Assembly: GCA_023053545.1 (NCBI GenBank)
Contig: JAKZAN010000001.1
Span: 6,344,565 to 6,408,564, forward strand
Source: Lepidurus packardi
Lineage: Eukaryota; Arthropoda; Branchiopoda; Notostraca; Triopsidae
DNA: 64,000 bases
Reading direction: 5' to 3'
Part shown: positions 44,443 to 56,695 of the stretch, piece by piece
How the letters are laid out: the number at the start of each line of letters is the position of its first letter
Position numbering within the stretch: position 1 is the first letter of the stretch
The notes under the pieces: model-generated
The model's input: only the letters and a program-made list of their open reading frames with translations
Told to the model about the DNA's origin: nothing
Database searches by the model: none
Position numbers and translations under genes: made by a program

Positions 44443-46080
44443 TTATGATAAGTGAACGGTGCTTTGGCTTGTCGCCGAATGATCGCAATCACACGGTAGG
44501 CTTAGGAAAACTGGGTTAGGCGTCGCAAACATCATATGGGGTTCCATTTTTGAAAGTTTGTCTGTCATTTGACTTGTATCTTGATATATGGGTAGAATAT
44601 CGCTCGAATTCGAAGTCCTGCTGGGATGCTGAGCACACAGCTTACCTTGGATAAATCGTCGCCGCTGTCTTATAACAAAAGATCCCACGCCAACGCACAA
44701 CCCAATCAATACCGTGCTTAATAACACCATCATGAGGACAAACTGTGGACGGATTTCCGAATCCCTTTCTTCTACTAGATGTAAATATATATAAAAGAAA
44801 AGAACATAAACGGAGTAGGGGTTCCTTTTTATGACAGTTTAACCTGAATTTTTACCGTCAACTGCCTGTGGCAAAAACTGCAAGCTTCGCACTTCGTTTG
44901 AGATATCGTTCCGTGTCGAATGCGATTCAAGCGTGTCATCAGCAACTTCCCATATCCCTGTTGAACGTTGGGAATCTTTCGTCGGATCACGCCGCGATGG
45001 CAATTGAACTCTATCATAATAAATAAGTACAGCGAATGCAAAGGTATCAAGACATTTACCCTGTTTGTACGACAAAAGTATCTGGCTGGTAATTGCAAAC
45101 CACCAGGAATCGCCTGGTGGTATGGGTAATTAGAGCCAAATTTTCCTGAACCAGCACGTAAGTTGTAACTAAGGAACCATTCGTTTGGCTTCCGCATAAC
45201 TGGTGATCGATGGTCAAAGCGTAAACATGCTGAGTGCTATTCGGCTTTCCTGCCATGCTACATTTGGGATCCGTGGCATCTTCTACGCTGATCTTTCCTG
45301 AAAAATGGGGCCCGGTTTCCACTTCAATACGACTGGCATCAGCTAAACATTGGCTAGCTTTTGCCGAGTCTAAGAGAGAAAATTAACGAGCTTTTTTAAA
45401 GTCAAAGGATTTTAGCGAGGAAGTAAAAATTCCGGCTTACAGCTTTTCGTTGATACGGTAATGACTTGTCCCATAGCTCTCCGTTTACCCGCCGGACCAA
45501 GTAGCACCGGCTGAACTTCAATTACGTAATTGGTAGACATTCTTAGGTCTTTAACAGTGGCTGAGTACCATTTCCACTGGGAACTCGCAAGATCTTTTAC
45601 GAAAGGTTCTAGGCTCTAATAAGCATAATGTGATCAGAAAAATGCATGGAAAAAAATCGGTACGGAAAGCGAAAGACAAACGAACACTGGAGTCAACCCG
45701 CGTAACAGCTTGGGCCACTAAGTGTTCACACTTTCATTGCTACCTCTTAAAAGTCTGATGGAAATGCATTTACTTGTGATTTACAACGCGTAAGACCCCA
45801 AGCCTGTAACTCACAGGTCTGGATACGAAACGTAAGGGGTCCAGTATAGAGAGGCAGTGCATTTCGCCATCGTATGGTCACGGAACGAAAGTCCGAGTCG
45901 CCCGTCAAATCTCGAACCTCTGATACATCAAAAGATATTAACTTCCATTCTTAGATAATATTTTTCGTGTAGAATCGTTAGTATATACTCGTTAAAAGAA
46001 TACAAACCTCCTTTGGACACAGGAAGAAGCAACGTCATTAGACAAAAGGCAACACAGATCAAAGGACTGGGACTTTTCAT
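44443..46080 (-). CDS. Type I membrane protein with FN3-like and ZP-N-like regions
   Basis: Exons (minus) 46080-46008, 45919-45774, 45615-45441, 45369-45060, 45010-44856 and 44774-44443, 396 aa. A signal peptide (MKSPSPLICVAFCLMTLLLP) is followed by an FN3-like beta-sandwich of about 110 residues (VRDLTGDSDFRSVTIRWRNA ... WYSATVKDLRMSTNYVIEVQ). Next is a cysteine-containing module of about 100 residues (CLADASRIEVETGPHFSGKI ... CG ... FLVVCNY) that looks like the N-terminal half of a ZP domain. A hydrophilic linker, a membrane helix (FVLMMVLLSTVLIGLCVGVG), a basic stop (RQRRR) and a cytosolic tail of about 75 residues complete it. No ZP-C half or furin site is evident. Role unknown; it could be an apical-matrix or adhesion receptor, and a cytokine-receptor-like reading of the FN3 part is an alternative. 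Confidence 0.7.
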
Positions 46081-49000
46081 TTTTACAACCAAGTCTAAGT
46101 AAATAAATCAGATAATTGGGTTATTAGCCGTTATTAGTTGCAAGCTAATAACCGCAAGTTGAAATCCTCAAGCTAAAAGGGACACAAAAATGGCAATTCG
46201 AGTCGAGGTGAAGTCGAGGTGAAGTTAAAAATATATCACTACTTTTTGCCATGTCTTAACTTGCCTCTCAATATAAAGCTGCTATCAGCTGTCGCAACCT
46301 GCCAAAGGATGAAAACCACTCTGAGAAAATTATCCCTTTTAATCTTCTCGGCACTACTTTGGTAAGAGTCCCAGTCAAAGGTATACAACCTGCAATGCCT
46401 TTATAAAAACACAATACCGATCTTATTTTGTCTCGGAACAGTAATTCAGAAGTTGCACAGTAAGAAAAGGTCGGTCACTGCCCTTGTTGTCCTCTTAATT
46501 ACTCTACAACAATAATGGCGTAACCTCATAAGCCACGGCAAATATTTCCGGTTTTCCTAACTGTTAAATAATTCTGTTATAACGAGAAAGGGCAACTGTG
46601 CAGAACGCTATAAATCTAACTCGTTACACCCATCCCAGCTAAATGAATGACTACATAAAAAATGAGACAGGCTTCACTTTTACTCATATAATCAAATTAC
46701 TGGGTCGTAGAAACCCATCGTTGAATCAGAAAGGAAAGAAAATTCCCGTTACTTAAAAACGAAATCGTGATTAGCTTTTAGTCTTTGACAATATAAATTT
46801 ATCACGAGTACAGCAAAATATACGTTAACTAAAAATAGTTATATTGACTTCTCTGCGAAGGCTTTGAAATTTCGGGTTTCCGGTTTTTTCATCGCTCAAT
46901 CCTGGTAGTCTATTGACTGCATTAGCTATTTATTTCATGGAATGCAATGTCATGTGGCGTGATAAGGTGATCAAAAGACATGATTGCAAGTGCGCCAACA
47001 TTTGGTTGGGTGTGGATCGCAGTGCAATGCACTGCGTCAAACGACAGACGTTGAAAAATTTAATCGTACCAAAAACGCAAAACAATTTGGTTGAAAACGA
47101 AAATCTGCTTCAGGCACCGCGGAAGAATTTTACAACCAAACACAAAAACTTCGTTTCTTTGAACCTCTGTGGATCAATATCACGCAAAGTAATCTTGTCA
47201 AGGTTAACCATATTAAAAACACCTTTTCTGGCACTAAGGCACGTAAAGTCGCATTAATAATGAAAGACAGGGTTAGAATAAGCGACATAATTACAAAGAC
47301 AAAATTGCTTACATGGTTTTTCTTCCGAAGTAGCGAGGGAAACTTAATTATCTAGTCCATGTCGCTGTTTCTTAAAGTTTAAAAAAACACCGATGAAAGC
47401 ACCTCACTAAGACTCGTTCGAATCTTAAAACCATTAACGAGACAAGCAAATCGAAGGCAGACCAGCGTAACTAGAACTAATCCTTGCAAAAATGAAGCAC
47501 TTACAACTGTGTTACCTAGTTACTCCGAAGTGTAGGACTGAAGACTAAGTGAACTGACATTGACAAGCCTTCCACCAGCAGTTTCATTCGTAGGCGCCAC
47601 AGGTGTTTGGGACATTCTCTGTGGCAGTAACCAGAGCAAAACACATGATGAAAATGGCCTCGGGGTGAATTAAAATGCCCATCATAACCAATAATTGCGG
47701 CCATTCATATATAACGCCCACCGCCTTCGACATCCCTTTTGTTCTTCGATTATTTCCCATCTCTTCCCTTTTCCGACCAATTTTACCAATGTAAACCAAT
47801 GTTTGTCTGCAGAAGTTACGCTTGCAGAGTAGAGTACACATGTGCTGCGTCAATATTTTTGCGGGGGGCACTTTAGGGTGCTTTGCTTGAGTTGTTTTAA
47901 TACGATGTTTTTTGGTTCGATAAATGGAAGTCTGGGGCGAAGAGAAGAGAAAATTTGAGGGGCAAAAGTACGTTTGCTACGTTTTATTAGTGTCGAGTAT
48001 CACATGCAACGTTAAAAAAGCCTTGCCGACTAATAAAAAAGCAACGCCATGATAGATCCTTATAAAGTTCTAGCCGTTATAGCTGTTAGTTAAAAGTGTT
48101 TCTAATTGAAGACGAGGTCTTGGTGTGGAACTTTCAGCTTCGTTCTCGATCAGGAGCACAACTGATTAAGCTGTAAATGTGGACCTGAGTTTTCGTAGAC
48201 TCGCTAGTACCCGTTCCTAATTAGGTTCAATATATAGGGAACTAGATAAAACACCAAAGAAATGACAGAGTAACTATAACACACTATCTACACAGTTACA
48301 AAGTCCACTCCCCGCGATGGTAAAATATGGCTTCTGTTTCCAGCGCTAATACAGTACTTCCCATTCAGTATGAGACAAGCACTATCGAACCAAGTTTTCA
48401 ATAAAAAAAAAACCTTCATCTAAGCAATTCCCAAATCTTTTGTAGCACAATCTCACCTGCTACGATATATCACTGCACTTTTTCTCCACCACAGACCCGG
48501 AATACGTTTTTTTTTTCGTTTTTCCGATTTTTCTCCCTCTGTCTGTTTTGTCAAGTGCTCATTGAAAAGGGTCTGCTAACAACTCAAACTCGACAAACGA
48601 TACACGGTGCAGTGCCAAGTGCCCGTGTTTCCACGACACCATAAAAATTTCATTGAATGGCCAATTCTCCTTCCTGCCATTTATACACACTTGTCAATAA
48701 GTGATCTACTAAGGGTTATTTCGCCTTGCAATGCCTCTCTGCTATTCTACGCCGGTCTATATTGGCAGCGAACCAAAGCAACACGAAAAAATCACAAAGA
48801 ACTCGCACTTCATTAAATCGAGACCTCCAATTCCAAAAGCCAGACGCTTTTCCAGGCTTGCGTCCTACGGACGCCAAATTATTAAAGAAAAAGCGTCACC
48901 GTCCGCGTTCCTAGGAAGAAGGGAGCCTTTTATGCTCGAGTTGTCCGAATACTCCGTCAGTCTTTCACGGATAGGCATCCTGTGCTCACATATTAAAAAA

Positions 49001-49501
49001 ATGCTGCTGAACATTGGGCTTCTAGACTAAATCTTAGTAAAAACTGAAAAATGTGAAAGGTTTACTTTTTGGTGTGACTGGCTTTGGGCATCAGCGTGCT
49101 GTGTCGCTCGTTTGGAGACACTTCCGTTTTATTCAGCTTCTAGACAGAAAAACAAAAAAACAGATACAAAGGAAAAAGAAAAGAATCGAAAAAGCTCCAA
49201 CAAAACTTGGCTGTGAAAGGTCCCCCAGCGTTAAAGGATTAAAGTCAGACCATGTACTGTACACAAGATGCCCCAAAGCATCCAAGCACAATCTCAATAA
49301 ATAATCCAGGAGCTTGTTGGGAGCAACTTAATTTGACACACTGAAAATCCGCAAAAAAAAGGATTGCACGATCCTGCCTCAATCTGTATTGTCAACGCAG
49401 TGATAAATTGCCATCATATGTGTTCGCTAAGTTTTAGTCGTTCTGATGCAGTAACCTGGCGAAGTCGTTTCTGGCAGCACACGGGAAAGTAAATTTTTCT
49501 C
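46081..49501. other. Gene-poor spacer
   Basis: About 3.4 kb. A 58-codon minus-strand frame near 47584-47757, starting MGNNRRTKGMSK, encodes a hydrophobic stretch but has no family or splice support. Other ORFs overlap at random. Confidence 0.5.
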
Positions 49502-50372
49502 TTAAAGGGTGAGTGAGGTTTCAAAATGAAATAATACGTGTTATAGAAGAGACCAAGTTACATGTTCTGGTTGAAAAACCCCTATGGCAATTATGCATAT
49601 TAACCGAGTAATTATTTATTTGGCGGTTTAAGCTCCGGCCTTTTACTCCAAAATTCAAATTTTCCTATGCTTATAGCATTTGGGGACAGTTGGCCGGAGG
49701 CCTAGCGCCTTTACCTATTAGCGCATTGAAAATCAATCCCAGGTCTTTCCAGGTTACAGGTCCATGACCTTTCTTTTGAATGCTCAGACAAGTCTCTAGG
49801 TGCTTTGGTTAATTTACACGCTTAATCGAAAAAACAAGTACTTTTTCGCGCCGTGACTTGCGGGCTCCGCTGAACGACATGTAAGAAGCGTTACCCGCAT
49901 AGTCGGAACCGCCGCGTTCGGTCCCATTGCCAGTGGATGGGCTCTTGACTGCGAAGACGACCCGAAACTTGCCCAATGGCTCTCAGGCGCGGGTCATGGC
50001 CCGGTAAGACGGCGATCGCGCGGTGGCGCGAAGAAAATACGTTTTTTGTGATTGAGCTTGTAAATTAACCAAAGCACCCACAGACTTGTTTAGGCATTCA
50101 AAAGAAGATAATGATGCCGTCCCTATGAGACCAGGAATAGATTTTTAATGCGCTAATAGGTAAAGGCGCTAGGCCTCCGCCAACTGTCCCCAAATGCTAT
50201 AAGCATAGGAAAATGTGAATTTTGGGTAAAGGGGCGGAGCTTAAACCGCTAAATAATTAATTACTGGGTTAATATGCATAATAAGCATAGGGGTTTTCGA
50301 GCCAGAACATGTAACTTGGTCTCTTCTATAACATATATTTTTTTTCATTTTGAAACCTTACTCCCCCTTTAA
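49502..50372. mobile_element. Foldback element with about 340-bp inverted arms
   Basis: The left arm (about 49502-49850) and the reverse complement of about 50025-50372 match over nearly their whole length with scattered changes. Matching words include GGTTTCAAAATGAAA, AGAAGAGACCAAGTTACATG, CTATTAGCGCATT and TTGGTTAATTTACA. The 175-bp centre is GC-richer. The ends read TTAAAGGG..CCCTTTAA, so a TTAA target duplication is possible. No transposase. It could form a very large hairpin. Confidence 0.85.
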
Positions 50373-50784
50373 GTAATCCTCATTCTCACTTGCCCTTCCT
50401 GCCCCAACACGTCAGTGAAAGGAAGAAAAATGTAATTAAAAAATATTAAAAACCACAAGGAACTTGTAATCAATCGGTGTCATATTTATCGCCTAAAACT
50501 TCAGCAAGGAACTACAATTTGCGCACGGATTTCTGCGCTGTCTGCAATTTAGGATAAGAAAAACGGCACATGTATCCCGTTTAACGTCGGAGATATTTAC
50601 ATGTATTGTGCCATTTTTCACCTAATTAGCCTGCCCGTATAGACTAATCTTAAGCGTGTTATGCACGCGTAGATAATAGGCATACCATGATTGCTAACTT
50701 ATGGTCCACAGGTTGTGCAAACCCTAAAGAACCGGTGGCCTAAGACCAACGATAATACACGGTGATTCTGGATAACAAGCAAAA
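50373..50784. other. Upstream region of the GPCR gene
   Basis: About 0.4 kb, no exon seen. ATG at 50785 is the first in frame. Confidence 0.5.
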
Positions 50785-53700
50785 ATGGAACCTGTGGATC
50801 CGAACATTATGCTGCCCACGCATTCCGAGACTTCTTTGTCCGTTCTAGACCCTGTTTCGATTGAAACTCTTGTCAATTACAGTATTTCGCTCTCGTCACC
50901 AACAATCCCAGCTCCAAGAAGTACTCGAGATGAAAGCCTAGCAACGGCAGAGATTGCTACCTTGGCAGTCATATTCCTTCTTGCTTTGTCCAGCAATGTT
51001 TTCATGCTCGTGGCCATTTGGCGGCAACGTCAATATCGTCCGCTGTCACGAATGTACTTTTTCATGTTACATCTGAGTGTGGCAGATGTTCTGGTTGCCA
51101 TTTTCAACATCCTACCCCAATTACTCTGGGACATAACCTATCGTTTCCTCGGTGGAGACTTGCTTTGCCGATTCGTCAAATACAGTCAAATTATGCCCTT
51201 GTATCTTTCCACCTACTTACTCATGTTCATGGCCTTGGATCGGTACCGCGCCGTCTGCTCTGCTTCCAGCAATTTGCATTGGAATTCCCTCAAAGTTGCT
51301 AAAATGATGGTGGCAATCGCCTGGTTGTTGTCGGTGCTCCTAGCCATTCCCCAGGCTGTCATTTTCGGAGAACAATATGTCAATCCAGACGGCGTCAGTA
51401 CCGAAACCGACTGTTGGGTACGGTTCATTGAACCATGGGGAGCTAAAGCATACGTTACGTGGTTTGTCATATCCATCTTTGCACTTCCTTTGGTAGTTAT
51501 TGGATTCTCCTACGGAGCTATTTCCCATCGCCTCTGGCGCTACAGTCAAGAAGCCCGGCGCTCGGAAAAGGCTCATATGAGCGGAGCAGCTCATCAGCGC
51601 AGAACTGGAGTTTCTGCAGGATCACCCTCATCATGGCCGACCTCTCAACGGTGGCTTCGAACGAGCAGGGTCTTGAATAGGCTTTGCATTAGCAGGCCCA
51701 AACGACCTAACCACAAGCGCAATTCCTGTGGCGATTTTGAGGAAGGCTTGCAACCCACCACGGGACACGTACTTGAAGATTCCCAGTCCAGCTCATCGAG
51801 TAGCAAACCTGCAGCAGAATCTCACCCCTTACGAGAAAGTGACACGTCGTCCACTAGCAAATCATCCAGTAACAAGAAGATTAAGATAGAACCCTTTCCC
51901 TTGAGGCGATCCAACAGTAATCGCATAACTCGAGCCAAAATCAAAACCATACAGCTCACCCTGCTAGTCGTCATCTGCTTCGTTGTTTGCTGGGCTCCGT
52001 TTTGCATCACTCAGCTTATCTTAGTCTACGATCCTCCTACCAACTGTAAGTTTGTTTTCGTTTACCAACATTTACTTTCCCAACCTTTTTACACTTTTTC
52101 CGCTTTCTATCGACAAAACAGTACCCAAAACAGAAGAAACCTGTATTGTACCACGTATTCATTCGCTGGTCGATTCAGTGTCCTACAACTATACACTAGG
52201 TCAGGGGCTATCTAAAATTGCTTATTTTCACTACATGATGCACATATTATTATGCTACGCTAAAGCAAATTAAAATAGATCAAATTAGTCAATCTTTTTT
52301 ATAGTTTGCAGTCAAAGAAATTAAAGTTAGAAATTTTCCATGAAAGCTTGTCCCTTTTCCTACTCGGACGCTTCTAGTGCTTCAACCACGGTCAAGGCCT
52401 CTCCATCAAAAGTACGCGACGTCTCCGCCACGCTGATGGTGGCCAAAATCAGCATGACGATTAAGGTGATGCCTAAGGAAATCATGGTGGAAGCCGGTCA
52501 GGAAGCCGAATTCACAGAAAAGCCAGTAAAGCTCCACTTGGGGAGCGGTCACCCGGGGCCTAATTAATAAACAAAGAAAATAAGTTTAACCAGACGAAAA
52601 AAGTAAACTTGAAACTTGCTGAGTGTTGCCTACCTGGACCTTGTCCAAAACCAGCGCAATCCAAGACCTGACTCCCAGTAAATGATGATCCAATCACACT
52701 TCTCTTGCACTCGATTAAGCTTAGGTACTCAAAGTCACTTAAAACTGGCGTGGTAAAAATCGGGGCCTCCAGGGGCCCTAGAACTTCCCGAAAAATAGTA
52801 TAACACGCCAAATTGTTACACAAAATGTTTGGCTCGTAAATCAACACACTCTTCGCAATTCCTTCACGTGTAGTCCCTTCGGAATGCGTGGTTGCGAGTT
52901 ATGGAAGCACCAAAACAACACTAGCTTGTAATAAGCAGGATACGAGCTGGCCTGTAATTGCTCTTTATATAAATAAAATGTGTTTGCGGAAGCAAAAACC
53001 GAGAAAACTGAAACTAACTTGTAACGAAAAAGCCAGTTTGGTTTCAAAACTACAACGAAAGCAAATAAATCTGTCGGCTTCAGTATAGCAAGACAAACTG
53101 GACAGTTTTGACTGGAAAACCTCGGTGGTGTGCTTTTATATAGGCCCTGGCTGTAAACTTCCAGAATATTCCAGATACAATTTTCACTGTAACCACTAGC
53201 TAAGGCACATCTAACTTTCATGGAAAACTGAAAGCTTCAATACGAAAAGAGACTCTCGAGCCCATCCAAATGCGTTATAGCTCAATTCTCTTATCTACCT
53301 TACCGTTGACTCACTAAGCCCAGCAACAAACCTCCCAAACCTCCAGAGAAGGGCCCTTTCCAGTATCGGACCACAGCAAGGTCGAGTGTAACAAACAAGG
53401 TCAAAAGAGGGGGGAAATTGCCCCATAGAGATTTTTGGAAAACATTCAAAGGAACCCAAGTTCCCAGAAACTGGAAGAGACAAATGTTAAAACTCAGCTA
53501 CTTCGCATGAAAAATTTTGAATGGGATTCATTAACTAGGTTAATGTGAGACGCAGTAATAAAAACGGATGCAATTGCAAGCCGGGACTATGGCAACTCAT
53601 CGATAGCAACTCACCGAGAACTGAACAAAAACTGCATTGGGCCTTAAATCGACATAAAGTACCAGTCTATGAAGTGATATATAGACTGCGTGTGAGGCGC

Positions 53701-54390
53701 TGTCCTTTGACGTTTATTAACCTAACCGAGGAGACTCCTGGTTCTCATATAATTCATATTCACGCGAACACTTATTTTCTTGCGACAAAAGGCTCAACTT
53801 GTCTGAACATGTGCTCTTTCTCCCACAGTGGCCAATGTGAGTCCGATCGCCGTCATCCTTTTACTTCTGGCATCGCTCAATTCTTGCACCAACCCGTGGA
53901 TCTATTTGGCCTTCAGTGGTAGCCTTGTCAACCAAATGAGGGTAAATAAACTATTCGTCTTGCTCAGCGGGCGAGAGAAAAATAAGAAAAAACGTTGACT
54001 TTAATTTTTATTTACGTTCAGGTGTGTTTGGGCATGGGATTGGGTCGCTCTCGCTCCAGTGACGACAGTATCGGTGACGACGAGCGCCATAAACACGAAG
54101 CACGTGCTCCCATGGCTGAAAGACCCGCTCGTTTTAGCCAGGGCTATCGACAACAGCGACACAATCGACCTCTGCTTCACGTACACACTCAGGTACCCTT
54201 GAGGGTGAACACAGGTCGCTACATCGGCCCCGGAATCCCATCAGCCATGAAAACAGAAGGTGGAGAGGTAGGACGCTTACATCGAGAAGGCTTTCGTCAA
54301 TCTCCTGCTATTACATTACCTGATCGCGACCCCGACCGCATCAGTAGCCATAACCAACATCCTCGCACTCGTTACGAACGCTCTTCCTAA
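50785..54390 (+). CDS. Oxytocin/vasopressin-like (inotocin) receptor, class A GPCR
   Basis: Exons 50785-52045, 53829-53941 and 54022-54390, 580 aa. The extracellular N-terminus has NYS, then TM1 (IFLLALSSNVFMLVAIW). TM2-3 are diagnostic: FFMLHLSVADVLVAIFNILP, WDITYRF, CRFVKYSQ and MALDRYRAVC (DRY). An ECL2 cysteine sits in ETDCWVRF. Intracellular loop 3 is very long (about 120 residues, Ser/Arg/Lys-rich), followed by TM6 (VVICFVVCWAPFCITQLIL) with CWAP. TM7 lies in exon 2 (LNSCTNPWIYLAFSG, the NPxxY position). The C-tail is Arg/Ser-rich. These motifs match vasopressin/oxytocin receptors more closely than CCAP, AKH or corazonin receptors. It should couple peptide hormone binding to Gq or Gs. 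The intron after exon 1 (1.8 kb) interrupts the TM6-TM7 loop. Confidence 0.88.
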
Positions 54391-55183
54391 ACGTTTGATT
54401 GAGCTAACACGTTTGAATTCCGTTTGTTTTGTCTTTACCTAGAAATGTTACAAGAAAGCTCAAAGAAATCAAGACAAAAGAACTTGAAGAATGCTTAGCT
54501 TTGTTGATTCTAGATTCTAGTTTATTATAGGAGGTTTAACTTGCATTTTTAAAATAGATTCGTTGGGCCAATTACATTTAAATACTTCCAAAATCGGTTC
54601 CACTTCAGTATTTCTTAACTACGTAATTGTCGTTTTCTTTTAGCGCTCAAGCATGCCGCATTTAGTAATAGAGACTATATATCCCGTCTTGCGTGATATT
54701 TAAGTAAAGAACACCTATTTTACATGCATCGAACGTGAAGGTCTCTTGCTTGCAATGTATGGAAGAGGAAAGGAAAGGTTGGCGACCCTCCAAGGTTCTT
54801 GCTATACATGTGTACAAGTTCACGGCACGTTTACTTTCCAAGAATTATGCGTTTTTTTGTTCCAGTCTGCACGGCAAATAACATAGGGATTCTTCTTTCG
54901 AAGATCGTGGAAATCCCAAAAGAGCAGAAAAGATTCCAATTGCGTTTGCATACTCGTGACGCTACCTTAACCCTGACTACGAAAGACATCCTCCGTAACC
55001 TTCCATTCGTACACCTGTACAATACGTCCCTCATGAGGAGGAATTCCCTTCGCCAGGTTCGCTCAGGTAACATAAAGCTCACGGGTGCGGCAAGTCATCG
55101 TATTCAGAGTGTAAAGAGGTGGCCGAACTCAGCAAGGATCTTGTTTAGTTGCTGCTTTGTTGGAGGACCTTGTGCACCCCGCT
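54391..55183. other. 3' side of the GPCR
   Basis: Presumed 3' UTR and spacer. A 115-codon plus-strand frame from an ATG at 54847 (basic, starts MRFFVPVCTANNIG) has no family match or splice context and is left uncalled. Confidence 0.45.
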
Positions 55184-55598
55184 TCAAGTGACAGCTAACA
55201 ATGAATTTGTTTTAGCCGACCGACCGTTTATAGTGTACTTTCCGTGAAACGTCACAATAGCAATAGTACAACAACCGAGTAGAGAAGCTGCGATTCCCCA
55301 TAAGCGTAAGTCTTTCAATAAATAATAGCTCCAGACAAGATCTGGGGAGCTAGCATCCCATTCCATTTGAAATAGCTATTCACCACAGAAACCACAAACC
55401 GCTCTTAGTATTTCGTTTCATCTTCAAGTCGAACACAAAGTAACGATCACCGCACAAGTTTACTGTCTCCTGTTTGTTTTCCTCGTCTTCCATTTGACCG
55501 CAAGACTGAGTAAAAGAAATTCTGTACATGAAAGTAAGAAAGAAGAAACAAAAGCAACAATTCCCTAAAATCTCACATTTTGTTTTTCCGAACGTCAT
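55184..55598 (-). CDS. Small type I membrane protein, unknown
   Basis: Exons (minus) 55598-55400 and 55341-55184 with a 58-bp intron (donor GTTTGT, acceptor CCCCAG), phase 1, 118 aa. MTFGKTKCEILGNCCFCFFF could serve as a signal peptide or anchor. A short hydrophilic part with two cysteines (SCGQMEDEENKQ ... VNLCGDRYF) is followed by a membrane helix (LWGIAASLLGCCTIAIVTF) and a basic, serine-rich tail. Both frames are open only when joined at these splice sites, which favours a real gene. No known family recognised. Confidence 0.5.
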
Positions 55599-56695
55599 TT
55601 CATTTTTACCTCCTAACTGAAATTCTCAGAAAAACTGGGTACGGGACCCTTTGGTTGGTTTAATTAAAAAGGCTTTATCGTTACATATTACTACACAAAC
55701 GAGACTAACGGGAACGAGAACGTAATGAGTGCAATATACGCAATACATACATATAAGGAACGGGTTGGAAGGTCGCACCTGAGCAAGTTTAAATGGTTTT
55801 GTGATGACCGTAACATTAGTACTAAATAATGCCGTTGTTTTAGGAACGGAATCAGAACTAGGTGCACTATATGTCTATGGACTATGGATGTAATTAACTC
55901 TAGTATCACTTTTCCTTGATGAAAAACATTATCAACCCCAAAAATATGCTCCATTTCAAGATGACAAAGAAAACTTTACGTTTCTCAACTTTTTGCTAAT
56001 TAGCGACTGGGATTCCCGATCCAGCTTTTCAGTTGCCCGCGGCTTACATACAAACCAAATTGTTCTTCCAGCCTGCAGCTCATAGATAAACGACCGACCT
56101 TGACTTCTCTTTTCACAAAAATAATTACATACCGCTAGGGCTACAGCATCTAACTTGCACCTTCACTTTAAAAAGCGGGAGAAAAAAATACCATGAACTT
56201 ATAAACGACCGTGAAGCATGCATAACTTTTCCGAACTTGCTCTGACAAACGTAGCGAAGCTCGAATTCGTGTTCTTCTAGATTTGAGTTCTAGGTCTAGC
56301 GCCTTTTTATACAAAGTATCTCGTAACCTTTAACCTTGGAGGGGAGTCGCAGGCGTCTTCAGAGCGGAAGCGGAACATAGCTCTGAACCCCCTCGCTTTA
56401 ACTTTCCGCTCTTTTTATCCGCTGTTTTTAATGGTTGGTGCTCTATTGGAACATTTTATGAATACCAAATGCCAGGATTTGTGAATAAATCTAAGCCAAC
56501 ATGTATCCTTCCTTCGCTTGAACTCATGTCGCATCCTAACCTGCAACCACGGGCAGCTAACTTTATTGATGGCTCTCATTGTTATTATCTTATTCTGCCA
56601 AAAACCTTGGCAACTACGTTTAAAAATAAATGAGCGAATTCAGACATTCATTAGGACATAATTCCACTCCTGCTCACTAAAAGTCTCCCCTGAAG
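55599..56695. other. Spacer upstream of the EB/LDLa gene
   Basis: No supported exon. It presumably holds the divergent promoters of the small minus-strand gene and the EB/LDLa gene. Confidence 0.5.

Noticed and set aside
47584-47757. 58-codon minus-strand frame with a hydrophobic stretch
   Set aside because: Isolated, no promoter, splice or family support.
52340-52847. Possible nested minus-strand gene in the GPCR intron (cysteine-containing ORF, and a 41-codon frame starting MISLGITLIVM)
   Set aside because: No ATG in the longer frame, the obvious splice leads to an immediate stop, and the two pieces cannot be joined in phase. Left uncalled, though transcripts could revive it.
54847-55191. 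115-codon plus-strand ORF
   Set aside because: Basic composition without domain, signal or splice context; lies in the GPCR 3' region.
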